From: Bog-473 sp035947875
GTDB lineage: Bacteria > Actinomycetota > Acidimicrobiia > Acidimicrobiales > RAAP-2
Direction: 5' to 3'
Assembly (NCBI GenBank): GCA_035947875.1
Contig: DASZJQ010000067.1
Location: 16,717 to 80,716 of the forward strand
DNA length: 64,000 nucleotides
Within the stretch, counting starts at the first letter, position 1; each line of letters begins with the position of its first letter. Both the position numbers and the translations under genes were made by a program. Positions 57,996-64,000 of this stretch are shown here, in pieces. Below the pieces are notes generated by a model. The model saw only the letters and a program-made list of their open reading frames with translations. It ran no database searches and had not been told where the DNA came from.

Positions 57996-58700
57996 TCAAA
58001 GCGCGTTGATGATGTTGGCGAGGTCCGTCGGACGACTGATCATTGCCATGTGCCCGGCGTCGAGATCGATGACCTCTGCCTGTCCGAGGTTCCGGATCAT
58101 CTGGTTCTGAATCTCGAGGCTAAGGCTGGCATCACGCAGGAGGCGTATGTACGTGCGAGGAATGGGCTGTCGCAGTCCCGTCAGATCCGATGGTTCCGAG
58201 AGCACGCCCACAGATTCGGGACAGAGTCGGCGCAGCGTCGAGGCGACCTGATCCTCGTCCATGTCGTTGCAGAACATCGCTCTCGCCAGATCTGGGTGCA
58301 GGCCATCACCATCGATCGCATGGTCACCGACGAGGTCGGCTGCTTCTTTGATGGCGGGGCTGAAGTCACCGAGCACATCCAGCAATGTCGTGCCCTGAGC
58401 CGGAACGGCGCACGAGACAAAGACGAGGCGTCGAAGCCGAGTGGGTACCAACTCGGCCACGCCGGGGAGCGTGAGTCCAGCCATCGAGTGGCCGACCAGT
58501 GTGACGCCGCTCAGGTCGTTCTCCAGGATCTCATCCGCGACCGAAGCGGCGAAATCGGCAAACGTCAGGCTGGCCAGGTCACCTGGGGTGCGCCCTCGAC
58601 CTGGAAGATCAACGGCATATGTCGGCCCGTCCAGGAGGGGACGAACCTCAGTCCAGCATGTCCCCGAGAAGCCACCGCCATGAACCAGAACGTATGTCAC
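57996..58700 (-). CDS. Alpha/beta hydrolase, salicylate-esterase-like
   Basis: 234 residues. Start YVLVHGGGFSGTCWTEV (oxyanion loop), DLPGRGRTPGDLASL, nucleophile elbow VGHSMAGLTLPG (Ser near residue 72) and a C-terminal DAGHMAMISRP with the catalytic His. This is the compact EstC/hydroxynitrile lyase-like subgroup, which hydrolyses small aromatic or aliphatic esters. GTG start at 58700; a GGTCAC/GTGACC inverted repeat lies 29-50 bases upstream. Divergent from the acetyltransferase gene. Confidence 0.88.
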   Translation of the reverse strand: MTYVLVHGGGFSGTCWTEVRPLLDGPTYAVDLPGRGRTPGDLASLTFADFAASVADEILENDLSGVTLVGHSMAGLTLPGVAELVPTRLRRLVFVSCAVPAQGTTLLDVLGDFSPAIKEAADLVGDHAIDGDGLHPDLARAMFCNDMDEDQVASTLRRLCPESVGVLSEPSDLTGLRQPIPRTYIRLLRDASLSLEIQNQMIRNLGQAEVIDLDAGHMAMISRPTDLANIINAL

Positions 58701-58728
58701 CTGATCAGACTCTCACTTCGTAACGGCG

Positions 58729-58750
58729 GGTCACAAGGAGAGGAGTGACC
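58729..58750. promoter_or_regulatory. Inverted repeat GGTCAC-N10-GTGACC, candidate operator
   Basis: Perfect 6-bp arms with a 10-base spacer, centred in the gap between the divergent hydrolase (start 58700) and acetyltransferase (start 58829) genes, closer to the hydrolase. Size and symmetry suit a dimeric regulator. Confidence 0.45.
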
Positions 58751-58828
58751 AATCAACATCGCGCTGTCCTCACCCTCGTGCGGGCCTCCCGTGTCTGATC
58801 GGCGGCGGTGGCAGACGAAGGTGCGAGT

Positions 58829-59596
58829 ATGGCAAGTGTGGAGCAACTGCCCAATGCACCGCCGTGGCTCAGCGCGGTGACGGCCGAGGATCGACCGGAT
58901 CTGTGGGAGCTGGTCAACACCCAGCACCTCTTCGACGGCGTGTGGCCGGAGTACAACCACCACGGCAATCACGCCGGGCGCTACTTCGGGGCACTGGTGC
59001 CCTCCCATGCCAACCTCCAAGTGCTCTTCGTCGACGAACGGAGTGGTCGGGTTGTCGCGCGCGGCCGGGCCATCCCGTTCCGCTGGGACGGAACGCTCAA
59101 CGATCTTCCCGCGGGCATCGACGCACTGGGCATCCGGGCCATCACGGAGTCGGCTCCTCCATCCGCGCTGTCGGCCTTGGCGGCCGAGGTGGATCCCAGC
59201 TGCCAGGGATCGGGTTTGAGCGCGCTGCTGATCACAACCATGCGTGCCATCGCCCAACTCCATGGACTCGACCCGCTCCTGGCGCCGGTGCGACCGAGTT
59301 GGAAGGACCGCTATCCGCTCACCCCCATCGAACGCTATGCCAGGTGGCGACGCGACGACGGCCTCCCCTTCGACCCGTGGTTACGAACGCACGAACGGTT
59401 GGGTGGGAAGGTCCTCCGCTGCGAGTCCAGGTCGCTCGAGATCACTGCACCCGTGGCCGAATGGGAGCACTGGACCGGCATGTGGTTCCCCGAGGCCGGG
59501 AGGTACGTCTTTGCGGGCGGACTGGCTCCGCTGGAGGTGTCAGACGGTACCGGCACCTATTTCGAGCCCAACGTCTGGATGATCCACAGCGTGTGA
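58829..59596 (+). CDS. GNAT-type N-acetyltransferase-like protein
   Basis: 255 residues. The acetyl-CoA pyrophosphate loop is visible as VDPSCQGSGLSALLITTM, following a strand ALSALAAEV. The upstream RVVARGRAIPFRW and the downstream GLDPLLAPVRPSW complete the core fold. The C-terminal half (about 165-255) is an extra beta-rich region not typical of minimal GNATs. ATG 58829 begins MASVEQLPN; a GTG at 58808 would add seven residues. Substrate unknown. Confidence 0.78.
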   Translation: MASVEQLPNAPPWLSAVTAEDRPDLWELVNTQHLFDGVWPEYNHHGNHAGRYFGALVPSHANLQVLFVDERSGRVVARGRAIPFRWDGTLNDLPAGIDALGIRAITESAPPSALSALAAEVDPSCQGSGLSALLITTMRAIAQLHGLDPLLAPVRPSWKDRYPLTPIERYARWRRDDGLPFDPWLRTHERLGGKVLRCESRSLEITAPVAEWEHWTGMWFPEAGRYVFAGGLAPLEVSDGTGTYFEPNVWMIHSV

Positions 59597-59647
59597 CGGT
59601 CGCCGGTGCCCCGGCGAGTTCAAGGGCTCGGCCGCCGGGGATACCCA

Positions 59648-60286
59648 TCAGCGCCGTCTGGTGCGTTGACATATCTCCCGAAACGCCGTGGGCGGACCGC
59701 GGTCCAATCGAGCCTGGATCGCCCTCGCACATTCCTCGGCCGACTTCTCGGCCGTGTCCACTTCAAGGTCATAGATGCCTGGATCGTGAACCGCCCGTTC
59801 CCAACGCAGCACCGGCTCGGGAACCGCTCCATCTGGACCTCGCCTCAGGTAGGTCCCCTCTCGCGCCGGCTCGTCTGCGGCTCGGCGATCCAGAATGACT
59901 TCGACCGGACAGCGCACGCCGATGAAATACGCCGGCAGCGCTTCGAGACGCTCGCTCACCCGATTGAGGATTCCCAAGGGTGTGGAGTAATCGTCATGGT
60001 GGCCGACGTCAACGACGACATTGAGGCCGAGCCGACGTTGTGCGATGACCGAGTCGTACAGAGCGTCAAAGAGGACCGGCACCAGGGGTTCGAGGTCGGG
60101 ACGCTCGCCACCCGGACGCAGACCGATCCCCGGGAGCAATCGAGTGGGCGTGATGCCCCGGGAGAAGGCATCTACTCCGAGGCTGAGCCACGGGCCATCG
60201 AACGAAACCTGGATGGTCGAGGCGATGGTGGACTTGCCTGATCGGGGCACTCCGTTCAATACGACGATGCGCCCGGCCTCCGTCAC
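59648..60286 (-). CDS. Chloramphenicol phosphotransferase-like P-loop kinase
   Basis: 212 residues. The P-loop is VLNGVPRSGKSTIA (about residue 9), followed by the CPT-family strand VDAFSRGITPTRLLP and VVVDVGHHDDY (catalytic Asp region). IGVRCPVEVILDRR and YDLEVDTAEKS match small-molecule kinases of the CPT type, which inactivate chloramphenicol in its producer. Whether it acts on a drug or a sugar/nucleoside is not known. It stands 61 bases downstream of the MMPL gene, in the same direction. Confidence 0.82.
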   Translation of the reverse strand: MTEAGRIVVLNGVPRSGKSTIASTIQVSFDGPWLSLGVDAFSRGITPTRLLPGIGLRPGGERPDLEPLVPVLFDALYDSVIAQRRLGLNVVVDVGHHDDYSTPLGILNRVSERLEALPAYFIGVRCPVEVILDRRAADEPAREGTYLRRGPDGAVPEPVLRWERAVHDPGIYDLEVDTAEKSAEECARAIQARLDRGPPTAFREICQRTRRR

Positions 60287-60347
60287 CCCAACATCTCAGC
60301 GCAATTCGATCATCGACACCACTGCCGTGTGGAGTGTCTCGAGGTGG

Positions 60348-62540
60348 CTACGTTGAGGAGGTCTGACGAGCGCCCAACTCCTCATTCGTCTCATGAGGTG
60401 CGGGCAGAAGGTCTTCCCGCTTGGGGGCTGTCTTGGCGTGGGTACGGTTCGGCCACCAGAAGTGCCAGAATCGCAAAGCGGCCAGAGTGGTGACGATGCG
60501 CGTGGCCAGGACGTTGGCGGCGAGCAAGACCCCGAGGGCAACCGCCAACCCGATCTCTTCGAGCAGTTGAATTCCCGTCAGCAGTAGCGAGGCGAAGGTC
60601 CCGGCCAAGATGAGTGACGCAGCGGCAACGGCGGGAGCACCATGCACGATCGCCGTCCGCGACGTTTCGCGGGGGCTCAGGCCGTCCTCCAGACCCTCTC
60701 GGAGGCGAGAGGCAATGAGAATGTTGTAGTCCGTGCCAATCGCGATGACGAAGAGGTACACCACGATGGGAATCGTGAAGTCCAATCCGACGAAACCGAA
60801 TCCGTTGATGAAGACGAGGGTAATGACCCCGAGCGTTGCCGCATAGGTGAGCACCACCCCCACGAGGAGGTAGATCGGCGCCAACAATGCCCGGAGGAGA
60901 AGGGCAAGAATGATGGCAACAATGACAAGAGCAAGAGGGAAGATGTGCTCAACGTCGTGGCGCAAGGCGGCGCGCACATCGACCAGCTGCGACGTTGTGC
61001 CACCGACGAGAGTTGTCGCTCCAGCGACCGCGGTCGAACTGGCCGTCGTTCGCACGGGCCCTTCCACATTGTTGATCGCCGTGATGGAGTACGGGTCACT
61101 GGTCAAGAGCACGTCAATGAGCGCCTGCCCCTTGCTGGTCGTGTAGGTGGGGGGGAGGACGGTCGACACCCCTTGCGTCTTCCCCAGTTTGTCAACGAGC
61201 GCGGTTACGTCTGATTGGTTGAGTGGATCGGAGGTGTCCGAGGTGACGAAGACCTGGGTGGGGCCCAGGTATCCCGCGGGAAAAGCCGTGGCCATGGTGT
61301 TGAAGGCCACCTGAGACGGAGTGGACGACGGGAGCTCGGCCAGTTGGTTGTACGTCGTCTTGAAGCCGAGCGAGCCCAGAGCCAATGCGATGAGCACCAC
61401 GCTCCACACCAGGAGAACGAGAGCCGGATGCTTGGCCACCATGTCGCCGATGCGCTCAGAACGCGTCCGATGGCTCCGCACCCTCGCCACGGGCTTGGTG
61501 GGCCAAAACACAGTGATCCCGAACAGGCTCAAAATGGCCGGAACCAGTGTCAAGGCGGCGAGGAGCATCAGCACGATGCCGATGATCAGGCCCGGCGCCA
61601 AGGTGCGGAGAGACTCCAGGCTCGCCACCAACAGCGCGGCAAAGGCCGCGATGACGGTGGCCCCGGCAGAGGTGATCACCTCACCCACCTTGGTCAGCGA
61701 GTACCGGAGAGCGCCGGCGGGTTCGTCGCCGGCGACGACGTGCTCTCGATATCGGAAGAGCAGGAACACGATGTAGTCGGTGCCGACTCCGAACATGACC
61801 ACGACAAGCAGCGGAGCGAGTTCAGGTCCGACCACGAAGTGGAACCAGTCGGCGAAGTCGGCCGTCACGGACTGGGCCACTTGATGAACCGCTCCGATCA
61901 CCACGATGGGGAGTAGAGCGATCCAGAGGCTGTGGAAAACGATGCCAAGCAACAGGAGAATGAGGAGGACGGTGGCAATGGTGATGACCACTTCAGCGCT
62001 ATCAAAGGCGTTGGTTGAGTCGACGCTGATGGCGGCGTTACCGGTCAAGCCACCTTCTAGTCCCGAACCCTGAAGAAAACTGTTGGTCTTCTCCCGAACC
62101 ACGGGGACGGCGGCGTTCGGACCGGCGTCTCCGGCCTGACCGGCGAACACCACCTGGACAAGTTGCACCTTCATATTGCTGGACAGGTAGAGCGGCGATG
62201 TCGTCACCGACTCCACCGAGGCGATCTTGTCCCCGCTCAGTGAGGTTGCGAGGGCTGAGACCTTCTGCTGATCCGACGTACTGAGAGCGCCACCGTCCGT
62301 GGCGCTGACGACGATGGTTCCGCTCGCTCCGGCGTCCGCGGGGAAGTATTTCGAGGCGACATTCTCGGCCTGCACCGACTCGTAGCTACTGGGTAGAAAC
62401 GACGAGTTGTTGTTCGAGGTGAACGTGACGAGCTGTGGGGACAGGAGTACCACGAGCGCGCCGGCGATGATCCACGCTCCGATGATCCACCAGGGTCGGC
62501 GCGTGACGAAGGTCCCGAGCTTTTCGAAAACGCGACTCAT
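60348..62540 (-). CDS. MMPL/RND family transporter
   Basis: 730 residues. The layout is one helix, a periplasmic domain (about 40-190), helices 2-6, a cytoplasmic part, then the same again: TM7 (LVLLVWSVVLIALALGSLGF), a second periplasmic domain (about 400-540) and five final helices. The Asp-Tyr pair GTDYIVFLLFRYREH in helix 4 and GTDYNILIASRLREG near the end are the family proton-relay motifs. Size is smaller than mycobacterial MmpL3 but normal for actinobacterial MMPL drug or lipid exporters. A GGGTGGGTG site precedes the ATG. Confidence 0.9.
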   Translation of the reverse strand: MSRVFEKLGTFVTRRPWWIIGAWIIAGALVVLLSPQLVTFTSNNNSSFLPSSYESVQAENVASKYFPADAGASGTIVVSATDGGALSTSDQQKVSALATSLSGDKIASVESVTTSPLYLSSNMKVQLVQVVFAGQAGDAGPNAAVPVVREKTNSFLQGSGLEGGLTGNAAISVDSTNAFDSAEVVITIATVLLILLLLGIVFHSLWIALLPIVVIGAVHQVAQSVTADFADWFHFVVGPELAPLLVVVMFGVGTDYIVFLLFRYREHVVAGDEPAGALRYSLTKVGEVITSAGATVIAAFAALLVASLESLRTLAPGLIIGIVLMLLAALTLVPAILSLFGITVFWPTKPVARVRSHRTRSERIGDMVAKHPALVLLVWSVVLIALALGSLGFKTTYNQLAELPSSTPSQVAFNTMATAFPAGYLGPTQVFVTSDTSDPLNQSDVTALVDKLGKTQGVSTVLPPTYTTSKGQALIDVLLTSDPYSITAINNVEGPVRTTASSTAVAGATTLVGGTTSQLVDVRAALRHDVEHIFPLALVIVAIILALLLRALLAPIYLLVGVVLTYAATLGVITLVFINGFGFVGLDFTIPIVVYLFVIAIGTDYNILIASRLREGLEDGLSPRETSRTAIVHGAPAVAAASLILAGTFASLLLTGIQLLEEIGLAVALGVLLAANVLATRIVTTLAALRFWHFWWPNRTHAKTAPKREDLLPAPHETNEELGARQTSST

Positions 62541-62791
62541 CGTTCACCCACCCGCACCCAGAACCTCCCCTTTGGAACGATCCTCAGGATAGACAGCCGA
62601 CGAGTCGCGGCGGCGTCTTTCGGCCTCGGATCCACCGACCGCACCAGCCCGGGCGCGCCGGATCGGTGAGTCGTTCTTCGTTCTCGTATCGGTCTCGGCC
62701 CGACGTCACCGCTCATCATGACCACCCGGCCGCGCCGACGAGAGTGGGTTCGGTGGGGTCGGGGCACACCCCTTCCGTCAGAACGCGGGCG
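62541..62791. other. 251-base gap upstream of the MMPL gene
   Basis: No gene is supported. It probably contains the MMPL promoter on the minus strand; I saw no clear hexamer, palindrome or terminator. It marks the right edge of the lower-GC block. Confidence 0.4.
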
Positions 62792-63679
62792 TCACGTTCC
62801 CTTGCGCCAGGGCGTCACATCGAGTCCGGGATAGCGCAGGGCCAGACCATCGACAGTCTGCGATGTCCAGTAGTGGTGCCCGGGTGGAGGAAAGCCGAAC
62901 AGTCCGAGTTGCGTGGGACTGGCGCGCACGACAAAAGGGTTCCAGGACGGGTCGAAGGAACGGTCTCCCCAACCCTGGCGCCCGACCCATTCATCCCCCG
63001 CAGGTCTGAAGCTGCAGTGCACTGTGTAACGCGCCCCACCGGGTGCGGTCAGGTTGGTGGCCCGGTGCAGGGTCTCGCCGCGGTAGGCCAAGACGGTGCC
63101 GGCCGGCCCGGCGGCGGTCGCTTCTGCCTCATAGAGGTCAGGATGGGCGTCCCGCGTGGCGCAGTGAGGCAGCAGCGGGAGGCCGGTGGTCACGGTGGTC
63201 GACACGACGTGTGTCGGTCCGAGATCCTCGGTTACCTCATGGAGGAACACGAACATCTCGAGATTGCGGAAGACCGGATCGTCACTGGGGACGACCACGG
63301 TGTGATTCAAGAAGTCCCGGTGAAGCTCCTGCTCGTAGTCGCAGGCCCCGGTGAACTTCGCCCATGCTTCGGCCGAATAGATGCGAACATCCTCGGTCCG
63401 GAGGAGAGTCCGGGCCAGGTCGACCAGGCTGGGATGGACGGCGAGGAGGCACAACTCGACACTCTCGAATGGAAAGGTGACCAGGCCTCCGTATTCGTCA
63501 CCGAGGTACCGGGCAGCTCGCGCCTGGTCGACCCCGCCGTGAAAGTCGTGCGCCGACGGGAAGACCAGCCCCAGCTCCGACAGCCCCGGGGCGAGATCCT
63601 CCGATGTGAGGAGTCCGGTGAGAATGGCAAAGCCGTGCTCGTCCCACTGTGCTTGGTGAGGACCTGCCTCGGCATCCAT
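62792..63679 (-). CDS. Phytanoyl-CoA dioxygenase (PhyH) family protein
   Basis: 295 residues. The Fe(II)/2-oxoglutarate site is visible: HRDFLNH (HxD, about residue 116) and the distal His in YRGETLHRATNL with the following Arg, in a cupin-like barrel. The start QWDEHGFAILTGLLTSEDL is the family N-terminus. ATG 63679 gives a normal length; GTG 63757, just 5 bases after the upstream gene, would add 26 residues and would tie it to that gene as an operon. Members hydroxylate acyl-CoAs, amino acids or natural products; substrate unknown. Confidence 0.82.
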   Translation of the reverse strand: MDAEAGPHQAQWDEHGFAILTGLLTSEDLAPGLSELGLVFPSAHDFHGGVDQARAARYLGDEYGGLVTFPFESVELCLLAVHPSLVDLARTLLRTEDVRIYSAEAWAKFTGACDYEQELHRDFLNHTVVVPSDDPVFRNLEMFVFLHEVTEDLGPTHVVSTTVTTGLPLLPHCATRDAHPDLYEAEATAAGPAGTVLAYRGETLHRATNLTAPGGARYTVHCSFRPAGDEWVGRQGWGDRSFDPSWNPFVVRASPTQLGLFGFPPPGHHYWTSQTVDGLALRYPGLDVTPWRKGT

Positions 63680-63761
63680 ACCCGACTCATCGTGGCACGT
63701 CCTTGTCGGCTTCCGAGTGCTCTGAGCCCTTGACGGTCTGGCATCGTCGGCGCTCACCGGC

Positions 63762-64000
63762 TCAGGCCAGGGCCGCCTCGATGAGCGACGGGCCGGCCTC
63801 GGCGTAGCTCGCCTCCAGGGCCAGCGTCAGAGCTTCGGCGGTCTCGACCCGCCGGGCCGGCACACCGAGGCCCTTGGAGAGGGACACGAAGTCGATGTCG
63901 GGTTCGGTCAGGTCCAACATGCGGCGGGAGAGCGGACCACCGGCATCGGCCCCGACCCGTTGCAGCTCCATGTTCAAAATGGCGTAGCTCCGGTTGGCCA
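63762..64000 (-). CDS. C-terminal part of a thiamine diphosphate-dependent enzyme (acetolactate synthase-like), partial
   Basis: Only the last 79 residues are in the window; the gene continues beyond the right edge. NRSYAILNMELQRVG and the following DIDFVSLSKGLGVPARRVE are typical of the C-terminal ThDP-binding domain of acetolactate synthase large subunit-type and benzoylformate decarboxylase-type enzymes, in which NxxY follows the metal site. The end PSLIEAALA also fits. The precise enzyme cannot be named from this piece. The PhyH gene follows on the same strand. Confidence 0.8.
   Translation of the reverse strand, partial: ANRSYAILNMELQRVGADAGGPLSRRMLDLTEPDIDFVSLSKGLGVPARRVETAEALTLALEASYAEAGPSLIEAALA

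Overview
The window is a 64 kb piece of a high-GC actinobacterial chromosome, most likely from the class Acidimicrobiia or a close relative. The evidence is an actinobacterial-type 2-oxoglutarate decarboxylase with a fused E2 domain (kgd), an F420-pathway guanylyltransferase (CofC/FbiD), a fused PafB-PafC-type WYL regulator, a CtaG-type oxidase assembly protein, a mycobacterial-like FadE30/IpdF/FadD3 set, and many genes that begin a few bases after a TANNNT -10 hexamer (leaderless transcripts). I saw no rRNA, tRNA, CRISPR array or insertion sequence. The organism assignment is inference from gene content.

Layout. 0-4.3 kb: end of a secreted protein, ssb, then a minus-strand group of amidohydrolase, serine hydrolase and msrB. 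4.4-10.9 kb: secreted alpha/beta hydrolase, then a four-gene operon (acyl-CoA dehydrogenase, SDR, FadD3-like CoA ligase, zinc alcohol dehydrogenase) preceded by a palindromic operator, resembling the module that breaks down the last two steroid rings. 10.9-21 kb: sugar nucleotidyltransferase, dxs with an MFS transporter and a thioesterase, the tldD-pmbA protease pair, moaC and a carboxyltransferase. 21-26 kb: ctaG, fused WYL regulator, a DAPDH-like dehydrogenase, DedA. 26.1-29.9 kb: a relaxase with no helicase domain, a soluble VirD4/TraG-like ATPase, a repeat-rich lower-GC intergenic region with a 43-codon cysteine-containing ORF, and a histone H1-like protein made only of Lys/Ala repeats. 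This is the most unusual part.

30-41 kb: PIG-L deacetylase and cofC divergent from gpsA and a class III cyclase, a GH38 alpha-mannosidase, an acyl-CoA synthetase, small proteins and rnhB. 39.3-45.4 kb: a peptide-type ABC importer split into a double-ATPase gene on the plus strand and a convergent binding-protein/permease group on the minus strand. 45.6-54.6 kb: DMT-type transporter, hydrolase, kgd overlapped by an unusual NYN-nuclease/S1/Lys-rich protein, a FabZ-like dehydratase, exonuclease III and a maleylpyruvate isomerase-fold protein. 54.7-64 kb: a block of visibly lower GC with metabolic and detoxification genes (PLP deaminase family, SDR, VOC, YqeY, alpha/beta hydrolase, GNAT, CPT-like kinase, MMPL transporter), then a PhyH-type dioxygenase and the end of a ThDP enzyme.
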